A DNA stretch of 64,000 bases from Bordetella sp. H567 (GTDB taxonomy: Bacteria > Pseudomonadota > Gammaproteobacteria > Burkholderiales > Burkholderiaceae_B), in the NCBI RefSeq assembly GCF_001704295.1, contig NZ_CP012334.1, positions 1,004,084 to 1,068,083 on the forward strand, in the 5' to 3' direction. Below the pieces are notes generated by a model. That model had not been told where the DNA came from, did no database searches, and worked only from the letters and a program-made list of their open reading frames with translations. This document shows, in pieces, positions 9,253 through 18,000 of the stretch; the first letter of the stretch is position 1; every line of letters begins with the position of its first letter. The position numbers and the translations under genes are program-made.

Positions 9253-12200
9253 TCACTGCACGGGGTCGAGCGACGCCGTATCGATGGGCAGCGTGGATGT
9301 CGTTTTCGACCAATATGTTTGGGGATTACCCGATCCCGGTCGTACCATCTTGAAATTCATCCGCAACGTCCCTGGAGACCCGTAGCCGGCCAGATAGGCT
9401 TGCGGCAACGGTCCCAGTATCTTGGCTTGCCCCGATGTCAGTTCATCGCCGGCCACGACGGTATATTGCAGCGAGGCTATGTTGCGTATGGGCTCGCTAA
9501 TGCTCGGACACTGCCTGGTGGCCTTGCTGGGCAGCGGGTACTTGCCCGATAAATAGAAGTACACCGTGATCTCGTCACCCGCCTGATAGGTCCAGCCCGG
9601 CGTCGTGGCGGTCGGCAAGATCCTTACCCTCAGGCCATCGACCACATCCGTGGCCTGGATCGACTCCACATCAGGAATCAACAGGGAAGGTGCGATGAGC
9701 GTCGGCGTGCTGTCGGGGGCGGGATTGATCTGGGCTTGTCCCGGCGCATCGAATTGGAAATATCCCCTCTGCGAAAGGATGCGCCCGGTACCAACCACAT
9801 AGGACATGGCGTTGCCCGTCGGCTGCAGCATGGCGTACGCGATGTCGACGCTGTTGGGCGATTGGGCATCCGCCACTTTCCCGGTATAGGCGATCCGGTA
9901 ATTCAGCAGGATCACGACATCATCATCGGAATTCAGATTCAGGTTGCCGCCGTTCGGGGGAATGCTGGCGGTAAACACCGGATTGGGCCACGTCGACGTG
10001 CCGGGGATCTTCAGTTGCGGCGGCGTCGTCGAGGTATCCAGGTCCTGGATGATCAAGGGGTAGACGACGGTCCCATAACTTCCGCCCAGTTGCGTCGGCC
10101 ACAGTTGGGTGCTGCAGACTGGCTGCTGCGTGCCCGGCGGATAGTACGCCTGCAGCGAGAAGAATGAGGGGTAGCGGGCGCTGACCAGGACTTCGGCCGA
10201 GCCGCCGGTGGTCTGTACCGTGAAGACATTCTCCTCCGGTGCGATCTCCGTCCCATCGGGGTAAAAAATCTGTATTGCGGGCGAGGCGGGCGTGGGAATC
10301 AGTTGGATCGTGCCCGCGCCTTGGGCGTCGGCCAGCGTCATTTTTGCCGTGATGACCTGGCAGGGAACCGATGGATCGACGCCGCCGAAGGCCGGGTTGG
10401 TCGCCCACGGCCTGTCGATCATGATGCCCGTCAACGAGGAAACGTACGTGAAGTTCAGGCTGTACTTCGCGAAGTCGGTCTGGCCTGTGACTGGATTGAA
10501 GGCGCTGACGACAAGGATGACGCCTTCGAGATCGCTTGTCCCGTTGTAGGTGATCGTGTTGTGCGAAACGCCATCGGCACCGGTTTGAGTGGGATTGCCT
10601 TCGCCAAAACTCAATTCGTACTTCGGTTGAGCGCTATCCTCGACATAGGGATATACCGACCACGTGATCGCCGCGCCCACCACCGGGTCCTTCAGGTCGG
10701 GCTCCGTGTATTTCACGCTGATGGGGCAGGCGTAGCCGCTCTGGATAGGCTGGGTGCCGTCGACGCTGATCGTCATCACCTTGGATGCCGGTTCGATATT
10801 GTTCGCCGTCATGACCAAGGAAATCTGGCCGCTGTCCTGCTGGCTCGTCTGGGGATTGACGGCACTGACCTGGATCGTCGCCTGGATCATCCCGCCGTTG
10901 TATGTACCGGGGCCATGGACGAAGTTGGTCGTCACGCCATTTTCATCGGTCCAGGTGGTGTCCTCCTTCAGCTGCGCCCCGCTTCGGCCGGCGCTCCAGG
11001 CAACCTGGCGTTTGCCAGTCACGGGACTGCCGTTGTCGTACACATAGCGCGCCTGCAGTACATGCCAATGCAAGCCGTATAGCGTAATGCCTTCCGGCGA
11101 CAGGACGTCCAGCCGTGCGGTGTTCGTGTCGGGCGGCGTCTGCGCGGCGGCGATGCTGACGGGCAGGCTGCCGGCCACGGTCTCCTTGGTCGTACCGTTA
11201 TACGAGCTGGCGAAAACCGTGAAGTCACCCGCCTGATTGGGCCCATAGGCTGTCATATGGGTCGTGGCGACGCCGTTGGCATCCGTGGTCGAAATGTCCG
11301 GTGAAAAAACCAGCTGGGCTTGCGGATCATTCTTGGGCTGCCCCGTCCACTGGACGGAAGCGCCCGGCACCCCATTCTTGCCCTTGGTGTAGGTGGCCGT
11401 CACCGTAGACGGCGAATAAAGCACGGGCGGGGGGCTGATGGGATTGACGACGATCTTTTCGGTTTCGTCGACCTTGACCACGAAGGTGTAGACGTTGCTG
11501 GCAGAATCGTATTGGCCGGAGAAGCGGTTATATGCCTCCGCGCGGATCGCTATGCGTGTATCGGCGGACAGGTCATTCGTTTGCATCGCCACCAAGGCCT
11601 TGCCGGTGCTGCTGGACATATCCGTCGGATAGGGCGGATTGAACGCGACATGATCCGGCGGATCGGCGAACCAGCGTACGTACTCGCGCTGGCCGACATT
11701 CCCGTCCCAGTATTGGGCCGTGAGGACCTGCACCGTGTTCGCAGGCAGAGGGGTGTATGGGTCCGGCCCCATCTGCATGGGCCGGCTATTCATGAAGGCC
11801 GGATTGCCCGTCGTGAACAGCATGGTGAAATAAGCGCGTTCGGGCGCGTTCGACGGATATCCGGTATCCACATAGAACGTGGCGTTATAGAGTGCGTCGG
11901 TCAATAGCCCGGTGATCCAGTTTTGCGAGATGCCTTGCGATACCGGGGTGGTCAACGAAGAAAACTTCACCCTGCCGTCGACGGATCCCCACGTGACGTT
12001 CCTGCCTTCCATTTCCGCCACGCGACGCGTCAGGCTGAGCTTGACGGCAACCTGTTGTCCTGGGGGGCGCGCGCTCAGTCCGGTGTTGGGGGTCAGCGTC
12101 GGCCAGATCGAGACGGGCGTCGAGCGGCGCGCGACGCTGACGACGGCGGGCTGGATCGCATCGCCCGGCGCCATCAGTACGTTTGCGGACGTTACCATCA

Positions 12201-13230
12201 GGCCAATGTTGACGGGCCCGCTGTATCCGTCGCCCGTCAGGATGTAAACCGTGCTCTGGCCCGCTTCATCGGTATATGAGGTGGTTGTCGAGGCGAAGTA
12301 CGCATTGGGCGGGTTTTGCCCCACCGTGGAATACGCGACCGGGATAAGGCTGCCGGGCAGGCCGCTCAAATTGGTCCAGTGCAGTGCCTTGTGCTTGGCC
12401 GGCGTCCCATCCGCAAGCCGGTAGGTAATCGACATCGGCCACCATTCGCCCTGCACCGGCGAGGTGCCCGGCGTCGCGGTCAAATAGCCGCGGCCGCCCA
12501 TGGTGGTCGAAAAAGTGATCGGGAACTGGCCCTGGTCGGCGGGCGTGTTCTGAGCCTGCACATAAAGATTGCCGGTCGCATCCTGCGCCACGAAAGGCGG
12601 GTTGTCCGCCAGCGCGGACGTCAGCTGGATCTTGACCGTTGCCCAGCCGCTCTTGTCGGTCGTGGGTTTCGGGTCCGCCGGATCGATATAGACGGCGCCG
12701 TCGCCCCTGGGTATCAGGGTCTGATTGGGCAATGGGTTCCCAGCGCTGTCCTGGTATCGCACCCAGGCATATTGCGGTACGCCCCAGAACAGTTTCTGAT
12801 CGCCAAGCGGAAAAAAAATCGTCAGGGTGTTTCCGCTCCCGGTCGGCGCCACGGGTTGCGACGCCGGCGGACTGGCGACGAGCTGGGCAGCGGACGGATG
12901 GAAAATCAGTGTGCCCGCGCCGTGCGATCCTGCCGCGGTGACGAAGAATGCGCCTACCTGGTAGATATGGCTATCCGGCGTCTGCACACATATGGTTCCC
13001 CTGGCCAGTGCGGATGCCGCCCCCAGTGCTACCCTGTTGCGGCTCACCCCGGCATCGTCCGCCGTGGTCACCGCGTGGTCGAAGCGATGCGCATGGCCAT
13101 GCACCATCCATTTCACCTGGGCACGCGGCACGGGTACGTTTCTTTCATCTCGCACGCATACGGCCACGTCGATGGTCAGCTCGTCCGTGGTCAGGGTATC
13201 CCCGCTGGGCTGCAAAGTCTCGATTCTCAT
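9253..13230 (-). CDS. Giant multi-Ig-like repeat protein (array protein 2, 1325 residues)
   Basis: About nine consecutive Ig-like units of roughly 100-120 residues can be marked by eye, several with invasin/Big_1-type turns such as DANGVATTHM, DENGVTTNF and GADGVSHNT. The last 230 residues carry the module shared with the three paralogues: DDVVILLNY near 1101, LLIPDVESI near 1180 and EITVYFYLSG near 1219. Invasin-type repeats normally extend adhesins away from the surface, but this protein starts MRIETLQPSGD with no signal peptide, barrel or anchor. The ATG at 13230 is chosen because GAAGGAACT precedes it; an upstream in-frame start at 13299 adds an arginine-rich stretch, still with no signal. 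Function unknown. Confidence 0.82.
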   Translation of the reverse strand: MRIETLQPSGDTLTTDELTIDVAVCVRDERNVPVPRAQVKWMVHGHAHRFDHAVTTADDAGVSRNRVALGAASALARGTICVQTPDSHIYQVGAFFVTAAGSHGAGTLIFHPSAAQLVASPPASQPVAPTGSGNTLTIFFPLGDQKLFWGVPQYAWVRYQDSAGNPLPNQTLIPRGDGAVYIDPADPKPTTDKSGWATVKIQLTSALADNPPFVAQDATGNLYVQAQNTPADQGQFPITFSTTMGGRGYLTATPGTSPVQGEWWPMSITYRLADGTPAKHKALHWTNLSGLPGSLIPVAYSTVGQNPPNAYFASTTTSYTDEAGQSTVYILTGDGYSGPVNIGLMVTSANVLMAPGDAIQPAVVSVARRSTPVSIWPTLTPNTGLSARPPGQQVAVKLSLTRRVAEMEGRNVTWGSVDGRVKFSSLTTPVSQGISQNWITGLLTDALYNATFYVDTGYPSNAPERAYFTMLFTTGNPAFMNSRPMQMGPDPYTPLPANTVQVLTAQYWDGNVGQREYVRWFADPPDHVAFNPPYPTDMSSSTGKALVAMQTNDLSADTRIAIRAEAYNRFSGQYDSASNVYTFVVKVDETEKIVVNPISPPPVLYSPSTVTATYTKGKNGVPGASVQWTGQPKNDPQAQLVFSPDISTTDANGVATTHMTAYGPNQAGDFTVFASSYNGTTKETVAGSLPVSIAAAQTPPDTNTARLDVLSPEGITLYGLHWHVLQARYVYDNGSPVTGKRQVAWSAGRSGAQLKEDTTWTDENGVTTNFVHGPGTYNGGMIQATIQVSAVNPQTSQQDSGQISLVMTANNIEPASKVMTISVDGTQPIQSGYACPISVKYTEPDLKDPVVGAAITWSVYPYVEDSAQPKYELSFGEGNPTQTGADGVSHNTITYNGTSDLEGVILVVSAFNPVTGQTDFAKYSLNFTYVSSLTGIMIDRPWATNPAFGGVDPSVPCQVITAKMTLADAQGAGTIQLIPTPASPAIQIFYPDGTEIAPEENVFTVQTTGGSAEVLVSARYPSFFSLQAYYPPGTQQPVCSTQLWPTQLGGSYGTVVYPLIIQDLDTSTTPPQLKIPGTSTWPNPVFTASIPPNGGNLNLNSDDDVVILLNYRIAYTGKVADAQSPNSVDIAYAMLQPTGNAMSYVVGTGRILSQRGYFQFDAPGQAQINPAPDSTPTLIAPSLLIPDVESIQATDVVDGLRVRILPTATTPGWTYQAGDEITVYFYLSGKYPLPSKATRQCPSISEPIRNIASLQYTVVAGDELTSGQAKILGPLPQAYLAGYGSPGTLRMNFKMVRPGSGNPQTYWSKTTSTLPIDTASLDPVQ

Positions 13231-13410
13231 CTGAGTTCCTTCGGCATTGAATACAGGATGGCAGCGGATTGCCGGGATAACGGCGCGAGTACGCCGCACG
13301 CATCGATGTGCGTGCCGGAGCCGGGACTTGCCATTTACGACCCTGCGGGCGGGTATCCTCGGCCCGGTCCCGCGGGACTGCGACTTGTTGCTTTGCGCAG
13401 TAAAGCCGGC

Positions 13411-14967
13411 TTACCAGTTGCCCGTGGAGATCCGGTACCAGCTATACGAGGGGTCATACGTGCTGTACCACTTCTGGCCCGTGCCATCGCGGATGATGTA
13501 CTCGAAGCCGACCTTTTTCATTTCCGAGGTAAATGGGTTTCTACCCCAGTCCAGCGCGGCGCCATAGCTCAGCTCCACGTAAGCCTCCGAGAACTTGATG
13601 GTGGAGCCGTTTTTCGCGACGGTCGGAACGGTGGTGAACATCGACGACTGCGTCACACTGCTGTACACCTGCGAAGGCCTGTCTTCCCCGCTCTGCTTAT
13701 AGCCGTTCATGTAGCATTTGAACTCCACGGTCAGCTCTCCCCCGGTATAACCGGTCAACAGCGACGCGGAAAAATCGGTCAAGTCCAGGCGCAGGGTGTT
13801 GAATGCCGACAGCGTTCCAAGCGCGATAGTCTTGTCAGTGCCCGGGTCCGGAGTGACTAGCGGTGGGGGGGCCACCCTCGGCGTATTCTTGGGATTCGGC
13901 AGGTTGGCGCGGCTGCCATCCACGCCCGCGTCAAACGGCGGGCTGGCCTTGACGTTCCCGTCGGCCTTGTTCATCCGGACATAGGTGAATTTATTCGAAT
14001 CCCCCGCCGGATCCTGGATCAAGCTTGAATAATCGACGGGCAGCACGCCGTCCAGGTTTAGATCGTAGGCGAACGCCGTCGTATCGTTCATCACGACGTA
14101 TCGCACATAGGTCCCGTTGTCCTCGTTATTGACCGAGACGTTCAGGTTGAACTGGTCTCCGTATTCGGGAATCTGGATATTGCCGTCCTGGTTGACCGCC
14201 GCGGAGGGCGGAATCCAGGCGTAGTCCGCTTGCGGATCGTCATTCCTGGCGAAATAACACATGGTGTTCTTGATTTCGTTTATACCGTTCATTGCAACCA
14301 GGCATTCGACAGCTTGATTGAACACGGTTGCTTTGGTCACGATGCGAACGGCTGCCTGACCGGTGGCTGGGTCCGTCGGGACGTAATAGAAGCTGCCTAC
14401 GGGCTGCAACAATACCCGCGGCGGCGGCGGGTCGATTTTGATATCCACGATGTCGCTCCAGACATCGATATTGTTGCTGGGCTGGGCTGTGAATCGGACC
14501 ATCGCGCCGCCCAGGGCCGCGTTGCCGGCGCTGTTCTGCGCTTCCATGGCCACGCGCCAGTACCCTCCGGGTGCATCTTTGTCTGCCGGAGTGGTAACGA
14601 AACCGGTATTGGTGATGGGGACCGTGCCCGAGATATCGGTGTAGGCCTGGTATGTCAGTTTTATTTGCTTCACCGTGCCGGCGTTATGCTGCTCGTCGTA
14701 GGGCGTCGCCGATATAAGGGTGAACGTGCCTGCTGTGGTCGTGGCCGAGACCTGCAGGTCTCCGACCTCTGCGTAATACGACTTGACGCTGCCCGCGGTC
14801 GACGACTGGATCGGTATATCGCTGGTCGGCATGCCCGTGAGCGTTGGACCCGATACATAAGCGAACTTGACCGTGCCGGGGCCGTCGGTGGCGACCATAA
14901 GCTGAATGTTCTTACTGCCGATGGGAATGGTGTCGCCCGTCAGTGATTCGAGGATGGAAATAGCCAT
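13411..14967 (-). CDS. Ig-like array protein 1 (518 residues, unknown function)
   Basis: First of the four Ig-like paralogues downstream of the autotransporter gene. The N-terminal half has at least two Ig-like strand sets (TFTLISATPYDEQ; WRVAMEAQNSAGNAALGG, near residue 145). The C-terminal half carries the shared module: IQIPEYGDQ near 263, VTPDPGTD near 368 and CYMNGYKQSG near 415. It ends in an aromatic-rich tail (WYSTYDPSYSWYRISTGNW). No signal peptide is visible after ATG 14967, which is preceded by CGGAGCAC. A G7 run (C7 on the coding strand) at 13865-13871 lies in the Pro-rich turn before the module. Function unknown; a surface or secreted role would be inference. Confidence 0.78.
   Translation of the reverse strand: MAISILESLTGDTIPIGSKNIQLMVATDGPGTVKFAYVSGPTLTGMPTSDIPIQSSTAGSVKSYYAEVGDLQVSATTTAGTFTLISATPYDEQHNAGTVKQIKLTYQAYTDISGTVPITNTGFVTTPADKDAPGGYWRVAMEAQNSAGNAALGGAMVRFTAQPSNNIDVWSDIVDIKIDPPPPRVLLQPVGSFYYVPTDPATGQAAVRIVTKATVFNQAVECLVAMNGINEIKNTMCYFARNDDPQADYAWIPPSAAVNQDGNIQIPEYGDQFNLNVSVNNEDNGTYVRYVVMNDTTAFAYDLNLDGVLPVDYSSLIQDPAGDSNKFTYVRMNKADGNVKASPPFDAGVDGSRANLPNPKNTPRVAPPPLVTPDPGTDKTIALGTLSAFNTLRLDLTDFSASLLTGYTGGELTVEFKCYMNGYKQSGEDRPSQVYSSVTQSSMFTTVPTVAKNGSTIKFSEAYVELSYGAALDWGRNPFTSEMKKVGFEYIIRDGTGQKWYSTYDPSYSWYRISTGNW
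13865..13871. repeat. Seven-base poly-C tract inside a coding region
   Basis: Seven consecutive C on the coding (minus) strand of Ig-like array protein 1, coding the Pro run just before VTPDPG. One base of slippage would cut the protein near residue 365 and remove the shared C-terminal module. Longer poly-C tracts drive phase variation in Bordetella (fim genes, bvgS). Seven bases is short, so this is only a candidate. Confidence 0.4.
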
Positions 14968-15078
14968 GATGTGCTCCGTATTTCTATTGAAAACAGGAAG
15001 TTGACTAACCATGTGATCGTGGGGCGCCATCATGCGGCCAGCCCCGCGATCTTCCCCCGTCGAATTCACCGGCGGGGA

Positions 15079-18000
15079 TTACCAGGTAATGCGTACTCCG
15101 ACGTTGCCCCTCCATGCACTTTGATTGGGACCCGCAATGCCGGTCAGGTATGACACCGAGCTCCAGATTCCCACGCGTTTGGATATCTGCGCCGACAGTC
15201 CGCCCGCGACTTCCAATGCGGTGGTGTCCTGGCCCCCCGTCGACAAGGTCGTGCCGGAAAAGTCGGTCTTGTCCTTCGGGTTGAATTGCTGCCAGATGTT
15301 GGTCGTCAGCGACGGCTTGACCAGCGTGCGTCCGATCTGGAAGGAGCTGCTCAGCCTGGCACCGGCGCGCGCCGCGAAGGCGCTTCCCGAACTGAAGTTG
15401 ACGCTGGAGTAGTCGTCCTTCGTGCTGTCCAGGTCGCTGTACTGCCAGATCAGCTGGGCTTGCGGTTCGAGCGTCAGGTTGGGCGCCAGTGCGATGGGGT
15501 AGCCGGCCTCCAGCGAGGTGGTGAGCCCATACCCGTCGATGGGCGCGCTGCTGCCGCGGTGCGACTCCAGCGTTCCGTTGTATCGCGTGCCCATCACGAC
15601 GCCGTCCAGGTACCACCCCGAAGCACCCAGCCGGGTCCAGGTTGCCCCGAGCGAATAGCTGTCTATGCCGATGTTGCCGGAGTCGTAGTTCTGTTGGCCC
15701 AGCGCGAAGCCATGCACCGTGCTGTTAGTCTGGCCATAGGTGAAGAAGCCGCCAAACCGGTCTTCGGGCTGGCCGGGCGCGGTCCCGCCACGCTTGTACA
15801 GGTCGGTGCCCACCTGCAGGCCGGTGATGTTGGATTGCGTCCTGGCGTTAAGCTCGCCGCCGTAGCCGCGCTTGCGCTCTTCCCCGATCCAGCGTCCCCA
15901 GGCGCCCTTGGAACTGCCCGTCGCGGCGGCGCCGTCTCCATCCGCGCCGTCGCCCGCCAGCCCGCTGTCGCCGACGCGCTCGTGATAGGTGCCCAGCAAG
16001 GACATGCTTAGTTCGCGCGCGACGCCGGGCGCGGCCGAGAACACCGGTGCTTCGGGACGGTAGAGCGGCTGCGAATTGTCCGAGGGCGGCGTCGATGAAG
16101 AAAGATACCAGTTGTTCGAGTCCGGCCCCGTCGCGCCGAAATCCGAACCCCGATAGAGCTGGTATTCGTAAGGTCCCGCGGCGACTGGAGCGGCGAGCGC
16201 AAACGCGCTGTTGGCCGTGGTGCCGCCGTTGGCGACGGTGACCACCGGGATGCCGAACCCCGTCGTTCGCGCGCCGGCTCCGCCGGCATTGACTACCTTG
16301 ACATTCGTATTGCCGCCAGCCGTGCCGCCGCTGATGACGAGGCGGTCGCTGGGCGACGCGCTGTCGCCCAGCGCGCTCGTGACCTGGTAGACGCCGCCAT
16401 GTCCCGTATAGTTGCCGGCGATCGTCAATGTGCCCATGGATCCGTTGCCCGGCGCGATCGTGCCGAAATTGTCGACGTTGCCGAAGATGGTGCCGTTGCC
16501 GGCCAGCGTGCCGGCCGGCGCTATCGTCGTGGGCGAGGCGATGGAACCATTCACGGCGAGGGTGCCGCCCTTGACCAGCGTGTCGCCCGTGTAGGTGTTC
16601 GCGGCCGTCAGCACCGTGGTGCCCGTACCGGCCTGCGTCAGCGTGCCGCTACCCTGGATCAGGCCGTCCATCGTCAGCGCGTCGGACCGATTGAAAACCA
16701 GGGAACCGCTATTGAGCACGCCCCCGGCAATCGAGCCGCTGGTACCGCCGTCGCCGATTTGCAGTGTGCCTTCGCGGATCACCGTCCCCCCCTGGTAGGT
16801 GTTGTTGCCGGTCAGGGTCAGCGTGCCGAAGTCGCTCTTCACGAGCCCGCCGGTACCGGTCAGCTCGGACGCGATGGTGGCGGTGACGTTGGCGCTTCCT
16901 GGACCGCCGGCGCCTGTGCGAATAATCGTTTCGGGCCGTTCCAGGTTGATCGCGCCGCCTTCCACCCGGTATCCGTCTACCGCGAACTGCATGCCGGCGA
17001 TCGAAACCGCGCCGTTGCCTTCGACCGTGACCGTGCCGGGCTGGCCCATGAATACCGCGAAGTGGCCGTTCGTCCAGCGACCGTTCAGCGCGCCATCGGA
17101 TTCCGTCCAGTTGGTGTTGGACGCGTTCCAGGTGCCGCTGCCGCCGTCCACGACATTGTTGTTGTGGTTCGCGCTATTGCCGCCATCCCAGAAGTCCAGG
17201 TCGACCCCCGTGGTATTGACCAGATTGACCTGGCCGGGCGCCGTTTGCACCGTGATCGCCGCGGCATCGATGCCGGTGGGCACGGTGCCGACATCGATGC
17301 CGTTGTTCGTCAGGCTGCCCGTATAGTCGAACAGCCGGTAGATGCCGGGACTGAAACCGCCCAGGTCGGTGACGTTGACGCGCCCGTCCAGCGTCAGGTT
17401 GCCGCGGACATTGAACAGGCCGGTGGATTCCGGTATGCCGAGCGAAACATTGACGTTGGAACCGCTGACTAGCGTCAGGTTGCCGCCGAAGTTCAATACC
17501 TGCCCCTGCCGGCCGAGCAGCGTGCCGCCGGCCGCAACGCTCGTGTCGCCGCCCACCGTGCCGGTGCCGCCGAGCGCGGCGCCCGAGGCAACATTGACCG
17601 TACCGCCCAGCGTCCCATTGACCATCAAGGTGCCGGCGTTTACCGCCGTACCGCCACCGAATCCGCCGCTATTGCCCGTCTGCGTCAGCGTGCCGGACCC
17701 GGCCTTGGTAAGCGTTCCGGTTCCAGACAGGGCGCCCGACATGGCCATGGCGTAGCGCTGGGTGTCCACCGTGCCCCCGCCGGCGTTCACGGTAATGGGA
17801 CTTGCCAGCGCCAGGTTGTTGACGCCTGCGCGCACGGTGCCGCCGTTGAAGGAAAGGTTGTCCAGGCCTGACGGCTGGCCGGTGACGTTCCAGGTGCCCG
17901 CGTCCTGCACGGCGACGTCGATGCCCGACGTGCCTGCGGTCGTACCTGTCCATTGGGCCGATCCGCCGATCGTCGAGCTGGCCGCCGATCCCGTGGCGAC

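Noticed and set aside
12316-13860. A 514-codon plus-strand frame opposite the giant Ig-like gene
   Set aside because: Arg/Gly-rich and featureless, while the opposite strand has clear Ig-like repeats and ribosome sites.
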